DNA of 64,000 bases from Pinus tabuliformis (taxonomy: Eukaryota; Streptophyta; Pinopsida; Pinales; Pinaceae). The stretch lies in NCBI GenBank assembly GCA_031772625.1, contig CM062815.1, positions 116,816,989 through 116,880,988 of the forward strand, given 5' to 3'. Below the pieces are notes generated by a model, which saw only the letters and a program-made list of their open reading frames with translations, was not told where the DNA came from and made no database searches. Shown here in pieces: positions 37,019 through 48,261 of this stretch. Each line of letters begins with the position of its first letter. Within the stretch, counting starts at the first letter, position 1. The position numbers and the translations under genes are program-made.

Positions 37019-37801
37019 CTATGCATCTCCTTCTTTTCCCTTCCGAGATCTACAGTCTTTCTTTAGGTGTCCTTTCTTTTCGCATTTCCAGTAGACTATC
37101 CCCAATCTGGACTTGGATATGCCTTTCCTTGATTTACTGCGATATCCTGAGCTCTTTCCTCTTTCCATTTTTCTTCCCCTAGGCTCTGCACTCAAAGAAT
37201 TACCCGATGTCTCACCGGAGCTTTTCCATCGCATTTCCTTGCTAAGGATAGCACTGACAACATCATCAAACTTTAAAGTATTAGATCCAGAAACAGAGTT
37301 ACTAATGGCCATTACTAAACCATTCCAACTTTCTGGCAATGAGCATAAGAATAATAGAGCTCTAACTTCATCATCAAAGTTTACCCCTATAGAACTTAAC
37401 TGACTTGTAACAGTATTAAAATCATTTAAATGGTCTGCAACAGATCCACCTTCCGACATCTTCATATTAAATAAACGCTTCATAAGAAATACCTTATTTG
37501 AGGCCGAGGGTTTTTCATATAGTTTCACCAACGCCTTAATCAAACCCTCCGTCGTTGTTTCCTTCGAAATGTTGAAGGCAACTAACGCTGCGAGGCACAA
37601 CCGTACTGTTCCGAGTGTCTTTCTATTAGGAATGTTCCATTCTTCATCTATCATACCTGTTGGCATCTTTGTTTTTCTGCCCAATGGTAGGTACAAATAT
37701 TTCTGATATAGATAATCTTCCATCTGCATCTTCCACAGCGAGAAGTTTTGGCCATTAAATTTCTCGACCCTAAACTTACCATCTTCTGCCATTTCTCCCA
37801 C
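37019..37801 (-). mobile_element. Copia gag (260 codons, open)
   Basis: It is the capsid protein of the copia element. The N-terminus reads [20 protein letters not shown], the usual copia Gag opening, then the UBN2-like region with [17 protein letters not shown] and [15 protein letters not shown]. It ends in a zinc knuckle, [11 protein letters not shown]. The length is normal for the family. Confidence 0.9.
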
Positions 37802-37854
37802 TCGAACCAGGAATCCTTCTCTCGTGCGAGTTTGTCAGCCAAAAAAAGACCTTC

Positions 37855-37867
37855 GGCTCTGAAACCA
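37855..37867 (-). promoter_or_regulatory. Copia primer binding site (initiator tRNA-Met type)
   Basis: The minus strand reads TGGTTTCAGAGCC two bases inside the 5' LTR, one base away from the common plant TGGTATCAGAGCC. It confirms the minus orientation. Confidence 0.85.
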
Positions 37868-37869
37868 GT

Positions 37870-38479
37870 TGTTAGAAAATTATATATTACAGAGAAATGG
37901 AACACATAAAATATTGCAGAAATATAAACACAGAAAACGCATAAAACAAGAGAGACACAGATATACGTAGTTCACCCAGTTTGGGCTACGTCCACGGAGA
38001 AACAACCAGTCCTTACTTTTATATTATCTAGCAAACTGAAGAGATACAACCTACAACAGATCCACTGTAACACCCTCTTCGCTCTCAATCTCCTCTCTCT
38101 TTCTCACTCAGAATACAGATCTACATAGACGCAATACAATTCCCTCATATATAGTGAGGGGTTTCCTTCTAGGGCAAAAAAACCGAAATTAAACATAACT
38201 TCTATCGTCATATCTTCGCCTAATGAATGGCCCAGATTGACTAGAAATTACTATACTTTTACAAGGCAATTTTATATCTATTCTTAGCTTCGGGGGCACT
38301 GCCCCCAAAACCCCCTGCCGGGGGGGGGGGGGGGGGGGCTCCCCAAAGGTCGCAGCTGCCCCCCCCGGACCCCCCCTGCAGCGAATATTTTTTGGGTGGC
38401 GTTGTCGCCCCATTTCGAACTGGGGTCCAATGTATCGATACCTTTGAATATAGAAGATAATCAGGCTCCACACCCAACA
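37870..38479 (-). repeat. Copia 5' LTR (610 bp)
   Basis: It has the same termini as the left LTR. It contains a run of about 18 Gs at about 38320-38338, where the other copy has about seven. The GGGGGCACTGCCCCC hairpin lies at about 38291-38310. Confidence 0.95.
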
Positions 38480-39339
38480 ATATGGTATATCAAACCATGG
38501 CTTATATTCATCAATATAGTGATGAAATAGGAAAAAAAATTAATGTATTGGATCACATTTGGGATGTCAACTCCGTGGATGATTTTGAAGGGGAGCACCT
38601 GTTGGGGAAATGTAAAATGAGTAGAGTCATATGTAAGTAGATAGTGGAGATTTATAAAACATTTGACTTATTTGTTTTTATATATATAGTACTTATTTAA
38701 TTTTTACTCTTCCTGCACAATCCATTATTTTGAAGGTATAACATGGTAACTAATTATATATGTAGGTTTTCATCATATGGCGTGCCTTCATTGGTCAAAG
38801 AAGCTCAATGTAGTGGATATACCAATCTTACACAGAGGAAAATTGATTTAGCATATGGTTTAAAAGATTATCAGGCAAGCATATTCACCCATACTACTTA
38901 GTTTTTTTACAATTATATTAATGCATATGGTGTGTTTTTTTTCTTAATTTTCAAATTTTGCAAGTATAAAATGTATGCTTATCAATTGACAATGCACTTT
39001 TTATGTGTTTGATGTTGCAGTTGAAACACCACAACAAAATGTGGTGCAACGGCCATAAATTTCACATCAAAAGGTTGGATGAAAAGATGAAAACTTATGA
39101 TAGTGGGATAATTGTAGTATTTCAAGTGATCAATGTTTCCTATTAAGGTGAAAGGAATCCATAACTCTCTAAGAATCAATACTATTGATATTTTCATGAT
39201 ATACTTGAGAGTGACTTTGAATCCTTCAAAATAGTTTTGTTCGATGTCAAATGGTTTAGGCTACGAATCCATGAACGTGACCTTGATATAATTGTTATTG
39301 AGCATGCTAACGGATTTACCATGGTCGATACAAGTTGAG
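38480..39339 (+). pseudogene. CACTA TNP2 transposase, later exons
   Basis: The interrupted exon continues as VYQTMAYIHQYSDEIGKK and ends at 38632 before GTAAGT. A short exon starts at 38766 after TGTAG, reading FSSYGVPSLVKEAQCSGY. A third starts at 39021 after TTGCAG, with NGHKFHIKRLDEKMKTYDSG, then YYWYFHDILESDFESFKIVLFD and ANGFTMVDT. The NGxxFHxKxxD...DSGI and VLFxxxWF...GFTxVD motifs are those of the TNP2 C-terminal half. In-frame stops lie near 39145 and 39169. The gene is cut again at 39344. Confidence 0.8.
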
Positions 39340-39344
39340 CCAGG
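39340..39344. repeat. Target-site duplication CCAGG, left copy (partner 41465-41469)
   Basis: CCAGG precedes TGGTGAGCTCC at 39345 and follows GGGGCTCATCA ending at 41464. Confidence 0.8.
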
Positions 39345-41464
39345 TGGTGAGCTCCAGTATTGCAGCAATGATGCTGCAACTCCTAAGACTCCCTACTTTA
39401 CTTTTATCAATCCGGTAGTTCGTAACAAACTTGGAAGCGACGGTGCTATATTCACAAGTACTAGCTCTTACTGCAGGTTGTCACTTGATTAGCTGGCACA
39501 AGTTCGCTAGGATCTCAAGCCAACTTCTATGAGTTCTCAAAAGAAGCTTTTAACTGTGATGGAAGAAAGCTAACTCAAAAGAGGCTAGTCTACTTGCAGA
39601 AAGAAGATGAAAGTTGAAAGGAAACACAAACCCTAGCAAACCCTAGTTTTACTGACTAACCCTACTTGTGAAAGAAAAGAGATGTAAACTACTGAAATGG
39701 ATGCCATTGACTATTGAAAATGTAAAATGCATGTGTTTAATCTACTTCTGAAGGAAAATATGGAAAAGTCATCTTTTTGTACTTTTGAGCAATTTTATGC
39801 AGAATTATTATGCTTGTGTTTTAACTATTTGTGACTGTGCAGAGGTTTAGAGGTGAAAGGAAATGGAGTGGGAATTTGTAGGAGGTTGGGCAGGTGTGGA
39901 GAGGACCTAAGGAGTACCTAGTACCCTTCTGGAGATTTCCACCATGATCGGACTTCGAAAAATCATTTGCACGAACTTCTACAAGAGGCTGCAGGGGATC
40001 TACAGGAAATTCTACAAGAAGTTCTACAGGAAGAGGCCGAAAGTGGTTTTTAGAGGGTTGAAGGTGGAAAAACGGTGGGAAAGTGGAAATGAAGGATGGA
40101 TAGAGATGTTAAGGGGTCTAGGACCTGGTAAATGAAGCTCAGGAGTGAAGAATATGGTTGGATTTGTTCAAAGGTGAAGGAAGCAATGTTGCACAAAAAT
40201 GTAGAAATTAGGGCAAGTTGGGAAAGTATGGCGAATGAGTGAAGGAAACCTTGAGAGAGAGACTGGAGCAGGTTGTATGATGGAGGAAGGATAGGCTGGA
40301 GTGTCTTACAGGTGTTCTACACACTTCTTTCCAAAACTGACCCAAGCAAAAACTAAGAAAACAGAGTTTACCTATTTTTGACCTAATCTGACCTAAAAAC
40401 TAGAAAAGCGATGAACAGAACTTTATGGACAGGAAGTTATGCAAGAAAGCTATGGAAATTGAGCAAGAATAGATCTAAGCATGTAAATACAACTGATATC
40501 AACTTTTCCAACTCAAAATCTAACACTAGCAATTGCATTGGAAGGCAAAAACAGTGTTTTTGTGGCAACAAGAGTGCCTTGGTCTCAATTCATGGTCCCA
40601 AGGAGGGAGAAAGGAGATCAAGGCCTGCTTGGTAGCCTTTTTGTGGATATTTTCTATTATCAAACTATCAAATCAACCTGAAGCAAGAAAAACTATCTTA
40701 ATCATCAAAAACAACCTAAGTAACAAAGCAAGATTTAACCTAAATAACAGAAATTATTCTATGAATGCAATAAAAACACATAGAAGTACACAAAGGAGGT
40801 ACTGGGCACTTGGGTTGGGCCCAACCCCAAGAGCTACAACCCCCTAAGAAAGATCAGTGCTGGTTCAAAGCTGGATTCATCTTCATTGATCAAAAAATAA
40901 GAGTTACATCGCAAAACTATCTGCAAAAGGAGCTCAAAAATGAGCTGATTACAAGGTTGCACTAAAGTGCGAAAATAGACTATCAAATGGCTAAAATCTA
41001 TCTAAAATGTGAATAACAAAACTGAGGCCCTAAGCCTTCTTATTTATACAAATGGGGACCTCCAACAATCCTCCTAAAATCAAGGAACTCGGCTTCTTGC
41101 AACTGAATATAACAATAGTCCTACTTGACTTTCCTGGCTGCCCCTTGGCTTTGGGCTCCGAGTTTTTGATGGAGAATTCAGGGTAAGGGCTCATAAATGA
41201 AGGAGACACCCTCCTACAAATCCTCTCCTTTGTTCTTCCACGAATTTGGCTACCAAGTGCTCATTAAACCTTTGATTTTGTCTCAAAAATGACCAAAAAT
41301 TTGCATAAAGCACACATTAGACTTTTTGGCATAATGACTAGCCCAATTCACTCTATTAGCATAAATATGATAAAAAACATGCAATAAACTAATGAGAATG
41401 GTTGATTAAGTCGAATTAAGAGGTAAAATGAGCCCATATAATTACCCATTTCTGGGGCTCATCA
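39345..41464 (-). mobile_element. Solo LTR (2120 bp) inserted in the CACTA transposase
   Basis: The ends are short inverted repeats (TGGTGAGCTCCAG at the left; the complement TGATGAGCCCCAG at the right) inside a 5-bp duplication. No internal domain, primer site or second LTR is present. A minus-strand TATAAATA (41041-41048) points to minus orientation. This fits one LTR left after LTR-LTR recombination. It contains no credible gene; small frames at 39944-40135 and 40411-40847 match nothing known to me. The parent family is unknown. Confidence 0.75.
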
Positions 41465-41469
41465 CCAGG

Positions 41470-41893
41470 ATCAGAGCGATATGTTCTTCTTAGCCAATAT
41501 GAATAGGTATTTTATGTTGACATTCCAAGTAAAGCGGGTTGGTCATATGTTGTTAGATAATATCCCAAAGGAAGTCCCGTAAAGTATAATGTAGCGGAAG
41601 AAGATGAAATTGAAGAAGAAGATGATGTAGAGGAGTCTAGGTTTCATGTAGTGTCAGACGAAGATGTCGAAGAAGTTCAAGGAATATATGTTAATCGAGA
41701 CAATGTTAATTTGGATGAACTATATGATATTGACATTGTGTCAGACGAAGAACTTGAAGAAGTTGAACCAAATGTAAAAGAGCATGTTCTAGATGATGAT
41801 ATAGATGACGATGATGATGATGTCAATATGGTGAATCCTTTGTACATGAATTCTGAACTGGATGATGTAGATGATGAGATGGATGAGGAATAA
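41470..41893 (+). pseudogene. CACTA TNP2 transposase, C-terminal exon
   Basis: Right after the CCAGG duplication the plus strand reads SERYVLLSQYE, then VFYVDIPSKAGWSYVVR, then YPKGSPVKYNVAEEDE. This is the TNP2 ending (xxPFILASQAxQVFYVxD, then WxVVxxxPR). The tail is extremely acidic (DDDIDDDDDDVNM...DDVDDEMDEE) and ends at a stop at 41893. Two in-frame stops lie in the first 45 codons, and the frame is offset from the previous exon. An acidic tail is usual in this family. Confidence 0.85.
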
Positions 41894-42239
41894 AATTAAT
41901 GATATAAAAATGTTGAAAAGTACGAGGTATGTATTTATATGTTTTCAGGTGATTTGTTCTCTTTCGTTCACCTTAAATTTTTATTTTCCTAGTTTTTATG
42001 TTTGAATGTTATTGTGTTTCTTTCAAATATATTATGGTAGATAGATTGGGTATGGGGAATTGAGAGTTATGTGACGGGGAGGAGGGGCCATATGAGCTTC
42101 CACCTTCACATGGTTGGCCTTGTTAAGTAGAGAATATATTATTCTTGAAACGAAGAGAAGCTCATTTATGTTTACATCATAATTTCCAATTTTAAGTTTA
42201 ATGGTTCATTCAGCAGAAGTACCAGACGACTTAGGTGAT
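41894..42239. other. Spacer after the transposase gene
   Basis: No gene is visible. It is presumably the 3' untranslated and subterminal part of the CACTA element, leading into the tandem array. Confidence 0.4.
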
Positions 42240-45095
42240 GGGTGATATAGTGGTCGGGCTGGCATGCGAAGTAAGTTCAGCCCATGAATGCCCATGAATT
42301 GAGTTCCCACCAAGGTGTCTCATAACAATTTTTATAAAATTGATTAAATTAATGTTTAGATGTTAAAAATTTGTTTATAATTGATTTATTATATAGCATG
42401 AATGTACCAAAAAATGATAATATTTTGTTTTCATTGATGAGGTAATGATTTTTCTTGAATGATTTACACAACAGGTTGAACACCCATGCCCTAGACGCAC
42501 CCGCATGAAGGCAGAGCGCCCGGGCGTCCTTGGGGGTGTCGCGAGCTGGGCACGCCAGGAGGTCTACCCTGTAGGGGCACCTGTGTCACGAGTTGGTGGG
42601 TTGACTAGACTTTGCAAGGGGTGCTCGCATAAAATAAGTAAGGTCGGCCCATGACTTCCCATGAATAGATTTCCCACCAAGGGGTCTCATAATGATTTTT
42701 AGAAAATTGACTAAAGTAATGCCCAGGTATTAAAAGTCAAATTATAATTGTTTGATTATGCAACATGGTACTAAAAAATTATAATATTTTGTTGTCATTG
42801 ATGAGTGAATGAAGGTGGTGTGCCTGGGAGCCCACGGGGGAGTCGCATACTGCACACGCCAAGGCACCCGATGCTCATGGGGGTGCTGCATGTTTGGCAC
42901 ACCAGGATGCCCGACACCCAAGGGGGTGTCGCGTGTTGGGCATGCGAGGGGGCCTATGTGATGAGTTGGTGGGTTGGCCCGACTTAGGAGGGGGCACCTG
43001 CACAAAATAAGTAATGTCAACCCATGAATACCCATGAAAAAAGTTCCCACTAGGGGGTCTCATAATGATTTTTAGAAAATTAAGTAAATTAATGTTTCAG
43101 TGTTAAAGGTCGATTTATAATTGATTGGTCATGCAACATGGAAATAACAAATTATAATATTTTATTGTCATTGATGAGATAAGGATTTGTGTTCACTAAT
43201 TTGTACAGTAGGGTGAATGAGTGTGCTTTGGGTGCACCCACATGAAGGCAATGCGTCCAATACCCATGGGTGCGTCACGTACTAGGAATGTCAGGGCACT
43301 TGACGCCCATGGGGGCATTGTGTGCTGGGCACACCAGTGCGCTCGCCTGACAGGGGCACCCGTGCGACGTGTTGGTGGCTTAGTCTGACTTGGCAAGGGG
43401 TACCCACATAAAAGAAGTAAGGTCGGCCCATGACTTCCCATGAACAGAGTTCCCACCAAGGGGTCTCATAATGATTTTTAGAAAATTCAATAAAGTAATG
43501 TTTGGGTGTTAAAAATCAGTTTATAATTGATTGATTATGCAACATGGTACTAAAAAATTATAATATTTTTTTGTCATTGATGAGAAAACAAAGGCAGGGT
43601 GCCCGAACGCCCATGGAGGTGTCGCATGATGGGCATGCCAAGGCGCTCGATGTCTATAGGGGCATCGCATGTTGGGCACGCCAGGGTGCCCAGCGCCCAT
43701 GGGGGCATTGCGTGCTAGGCATGCCAGAAGGCACACCTGACAAGGGAACCTGTACGATGAGTTGGCAAGTCAGCTCGACTTAGCAAGGGGAGCCCGCACA
43801 AAAGAAGTAATGTCAACCCATGATTGCCCATGAACAGATTTCCCACAACGGGGTCTAATAATTAATTTTAGAAAATTAACTAAATTAATGTTTAGGTGTT
43901 AAAAGCCTGTTTATAATTGAATATTGATCATGCAGCATGGAAATAACAAACGATAATATTTTATTGTCATTAATTATCTAAATATTTGTGTTCATTGATT
44001 TGCACAACAGGGAAAATGCCTGCACCTGCACGAATACAAGGCACTTGGGCACCCATGGGGGTGTCGTGTGTTAGGAATGCCAGGGCGCCAGCACAGTGGG
44101 GGCGCCCATGCGACAAGTTGGTAAGTTGGCCCGACTTGGAAAGGGGCACCCGTAGGAAAGATTTAAGGTCGGCCCATGATTTCCCATGAACAGAGTTCCC
44201 ACAAGGGGGTATCGTAATGATTTTAATAAAATTAACTAAATTAATTGTTGGGTGTTAGAAGCAGGTTTATAATTGATTGATCATGCATCATGGTACTAAC
44301 AAATGATAAAATTTTGTTGTCATTGATGAGCTAATGATTTCTGTTCATTGATTTGCATAACAGGGAGAATGCCCGTGCCTTGGGTGTGCTCTCATGAAGG
44401 CGAGGTGCCCATGGGGGCGTCATGTACTGGCCAACACGCCAGAGCACGTGCCCAATAGGAGCACCCATGCGATGAGTTGGTGGGTCAACCTGACTTGGCA
44501 AGGGGCACCCACACAAAAGAAGTAATGTTGGTCCATGACTTCCCATGAACAGAGTTCCCACAAAGGGATCTCATAATGATTTTTAGAAAATTGACTAAAT
44601 TAATGTTTGGGTGTTAAAAGTTGGTTTATAATTGATTGATCATGCAACATGGAAATAAAAAATGATAATATTTTGTTGTCATTGATGAGCTAATGATTTG
44701 TGTTCACTAATTTTCATAGCAGGGTGAATGCCCATGCCCTAGGTGCGCCTGCACGAAGGAAAAGGCGCCCAATAGGGGCGTCGCGTGTTCGGCATGTCAA
44801 GGCACCTGCTCGAAAAGGGCGCACATGAAACGAGATGATCATGCAAAATGGAAATAAAAATGATAATATTTTTTTTTCATTGATGAGATAATGATTTGTG
44901 TTCACTCATTTGCACAACAGGGCGAGCGCCCGCGCCCTGGGCGCGCTCGCACAAAGGCAAAGCACCCATGGGGGCATCACATACTAGGAACATTAGGGAA
45001 CCCGTGCACCGATTTGGTGGGTTGAGCCAACTTGGCAAGGGGCTCCCACACAAAAGAAGTAATCTCAACCCATGACTGCCCATGGCTTGAGAATG
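42240..45095. repeat. Tandem array of about eight 355-405-bp units with GC-rich and AT-rich halves
   Basis: Each unit has an AT-rich half (TTCCCACCAAGGGGTCTCAT, then AATGATTTTTAGAAAATT, then AATGTTTGGGTGTTAAAA, then TTATAATTGATTGATCATGC). It also has a GC-rich half with short repeats of the type GGGGGCGTCGCATGTTGGGC and GCCAGGGCGCCC. The TTCCCAC landmark recurs near 42304, 42670, 43044, 43449, 43839, 44195 and 44556. A truncated unit near 44700-44840 and a partial unit to about 45090 follow. Several units carry AACAGGG(A/T)GAATGCC. Minus-strand frames here are repeat artefacts. It lies just behind a CACTA transposase gene, where such elements often hold subterminal arrays. Confidence 0.85.
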
Positions 45096-47106
45096 GGGCC
45101 AATGTTTGTTTTTTTGTTTTTTTATTTTTTTGCTCATATGCACTGAAATTTGACATGGTTATGGCAAATGCATGCATTGACGATATGGGAGAGTTTTTAG
45201 ACTTAAATATGAATCAAAAAAAGGATTTGACAACCAAATGATAATATTATAACATATATAAATGTCAAGGAGATGAAATTATTTATTACTATTCACTAGT
45301 TACAGGCTTATAATGTACTTCATATTCTAGAGGTTGAAAAAAATAAGTACCCTTTCATTTGAGAAAATGTTTTACCCTTCATTGTCATCTTTGTCATCAT
45401 CTTCATCATCAACATTGTCATTATCACCATCATCTTTGTACTGGGAAATTTGGGCGATGGGTGAACCAGGCGACACAATAGTCATGCAGACGTGGTTTAT
45501 TCCAAGCCTAATATAACCGATTTAACAACTCATATCCATTCACAAACATAAATTATTAATATACCCTTATAATTCATAAACAAATGTAAGCATAAATATA
45601 ATCAATTAAATATCTATAAATAATGAACACGTCAATTTGGGAGGAAAACTCACCATAGAAACACTATAAGACTTATCTTATTAATCACAAAAGATTTTTC
45701 AACCCATGGTGGTTCGTTCTTTTATCAAAAATTCATGTTCCTTATTTATAGATGATATATAGATAATGATGATGAATGAATAAGTGAATGCATTTCACTA
45801 ATTCATAATCCTTATTTTTAGGTAGAGGATATGTTGATAAAATGAACCCTAGTCATTAGATGAGGAATTGTTGGACATAGTCAATAACGATCCCTCTTTC
45901 TATGTTAATTTAACCAAAGTAACATTCATTTAAAGTAAGGTGGGTTTTATATACCCAACACTCAGTATATATGGCATAGTGTGGACCACATTGTAAGCAT
46001 GTTAGTAGAGTTAATAGGTTCACAAAATCAATAATTTTACTAGAAGAAATGAGATCCTAATACTCTTGGAGAGTTTTAGTCTTATGGTGCTCATGTATTG
46101 AAATTTGGAGTATTGTTGATCAATCATTCATGTGATGTAGTGGCCTACTTAAGAATTAGAGGACTATATGGTCATGGTTGAACTTAAACTATAATCAGGT
46201 CAAAGAAAAATTGTATGGTTGACTATTTTGCATCATTTTATAGAAGTGGCAATGGAAATATTTGAAGGAACTTATAGAATTATGTAGCGTTTACTCTTAA
46301 TGGTGAGAAAAACATATTATGGTTGCACTATATAGATTCCATGCCATTACCATAGGAATGATTTACCTAAAATACATCAAAAATGTTTAATGGTGCTACA
46401 TTGCATAATACTTCATCTAGATTGGGCTATTTGCATATTAAAGTCTCCATTTGTATGTCACATGCATGCCTAATATTTTCGGGGTTGCTTATGAAAAAAT
46501 TGACAATGATACTAGAGAAGAAACAAATAAGCCTCATTAAAGATTTTTTCCAAGGGTTTTAGTCTTTTAACTTCAAAATGTTTTTTATACGTGTATGCTT
46601 TTTAGAATAAAAATAAAATATCCTAATTTTTTCTCCTTGAAAATTTTGTAATTAAATTAGGCATGGGTATTTTGACTTTTTTGTTACATTGACCACCATG
46701 AGGTAGACATACTATGGTGTTATGAACATTGAAAATAGTTTTACTTTTGCAATTAATAAAATGATGATGACCAAGACCAAGAAACATGAGTGCCTATAGG
46801 GGCTATGATACCATAAAGGGGGAAAGGTAAGGGGGTCTAAGGAATTTCTTTATTATTCTTCCTATCCAACCTACATTATCATATTTTTCTTATTATAGCT
46901 ATTAGTAGTGGAGAAAACCAATTCTAGAGTTAGGTAATCACTCATATACTTTAGCAAGGTGTCTCCTTGTTGTAGATGCCCAAACAACCACCCTTTTTTT
47001 TCTTAAGTATTTCCAACACCTAGGATAAAAGAAGGGTCCCCATCAATGTGAAGGCTTCTTCTTATTCCCTCAACACATCCTTCTCTTGATTTATGAATTT
47101 CAAATA
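45096..47106. other. AT-rich DNA without recognisable genes
   Basis: The only notable point is a TCATC/ATC-rich simple repeat at about 45380-45435. On the minus strand it would encode an aspartate-rich tail (DDGDNDNVDDEDDDKDD), like the acidic end of the CACTA protein. No transposon end, primer site or conserved frame was found. The missing right end of the CACTA element would be expected here but was not seen. Confidence 0.4.
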
Positions 47107-47643
47107 TGATCTTAATGGAAAATGGCATCAACCCATGGTATTCATCCACCCATGCAATTTATCCATGGTATTGTAAGTGGCATCCACCCATTGTATTGTA
47201 AGTGACATCCACCCATGGTATTCATTCACCCATGGTATTTGCCCATGGTATTGTGACATCTACCCATGGTACTCATTCACCCATGGAATTGATCCGTGGT
47301 ATTGTGACATCCACCCATGGTATCGATTCACCCATGGAATTGACTTGTGGTATTGTGACATCCACCCATGATTTTCATTCACCCATGGAATTGACCTGTG
47401 GTATTGTAACTGAAAAATACTATAAGTAACAAGTCACATTTTGTAAAAGGACAGATTGTCCACCACAATGTAGTCCTTACAGTTATTATCTGTTTTGATA
47501 AAAAAATACTTTGTGGTTTTGTTTATCGGGCATTCTACTCTTTTTCTTCTGGAAATTTCAAATTTTCAGATCTTGGGGGCCTCCCCCCCAATATCCATTT
47601 CAATCTTTTATATCTTGAGGGCCTCCCCCCAAGATCCGGACCA
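47107..47643 (+). repeat. Left LTR with CCCATGG minisatellite and two G/C hairpins
   Basis: At 47140-47410 units built from CACCCATGGTATTCATT, CACCCATGGAATTGACC and GTGGTATTGTGACATC repeat. The two small frames here are repeat artefacts. Near the 3' end two hairpins of the type GATCTTGGGGGCCTCCCCCC plus AA(T/G)ATC lie at 47569-47594 and 47610-47635. Confidence 0.85.
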
Positions 47644-47644
47644 G

Positions 47645-47656
47645 TGGTATCAGAGC
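47645..47656 (+). promoter_or_regulatory. Primer binding site, initiator tRNA-Met
   Basis: TGGTATCAGAGC begins one base after the left LTR. It sets the LTR border and the plus orientation. Confidence 0.85.
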
Positions 47657-47986
47657 ATGTTATGATTCCATGGGAATGAAGGTTTCATGCATATTTTAGT
47701 TTCAAATTTTTGCAGCAATATTTAACAAACTTCAGACACGTGCTGCGACCTCCACAGAGCACTTTCTTGAGCCAAGCAGGAAGAATTTTTATTTTTTCAT
47801 TTTTTTGCAAATTTTTTTTGGAAGCCGAGTTTGCAGATCAGATCTGAAATATTTGGTGCAATATTTACAAAAACAAATAACAGATCTGGATTCCTTGTGA
47901 AAAAATACAAAAAAAAATCGGTTGAATCAAAGTCTCGATGAGGGAGATATCGCTGATTTAAAATCAGCTATGTTGTAGATATTTAT

Positions 47987-48031
<45 letters not shown>

Positions 48032-48261
48032 ACGAAAACGGGTATGGGGTATTTATATTCCTCTTGGGCTGAATGCCAATAATCTGATTACATAGAGGTC
48101 TTTTTTATTATGATGCAGGTCACTTTTGTGAGTGAATATGCATCTTATTTTTACAAAGATCTTCCTTGATCTGGTGTCCATGCTTTTAATTATTTCCCCC
48201 CATTTGGAGATAAAAACAAATTGCTTTAAAAGAAGACAGTAAACCATTTGATCCTGTATCT

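Larger units (their letters stand above)
33231..38479 (-). mobile_element. Ty1/copia retrotransposon inserted in the CACTA transposase exon (5249 bp)
   Basis: This is an almost full-length copia element on the minus strand. Its LTRs lie at 33231-33807 and 37870-38479. An initiator-Met-type primer site (TGGTTTCAGAGCC on the minus strand, 37855-37867) lies two bases inside the right LTR. Parts in order from the right are gag, protease, integrase, RT and RNase H, the copia order. It is broken in pol, with only a few interruptions, and gag looks whole. The LTRs are about 93% alike by eye, so the insertion is clearly younger than the host CACTA copy but not recent. The gag and RT style resembles the Tork-type lineages, a tentative placement. 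Confidence 0.95.

Noticed and set aside
42742-45177. Many 60-100-codon frames in the satellite array, mostly minus strand
   Set aside because: They recur with the unit and shift frame between units; low stop density follows from the GC-rich halves.
45285-45300. CACTAG near 45292 as a possible right end of the CACTA element
   Set aside because: It is in the wrong orientation for a right end and does not match the 4381 terminus beyond six bases.
47177-47429. His/Thr/Ser-rich frames such as THGIHSPMV
   Set aside because: These are translations of the CCCATGG minisatellite in the LTR.
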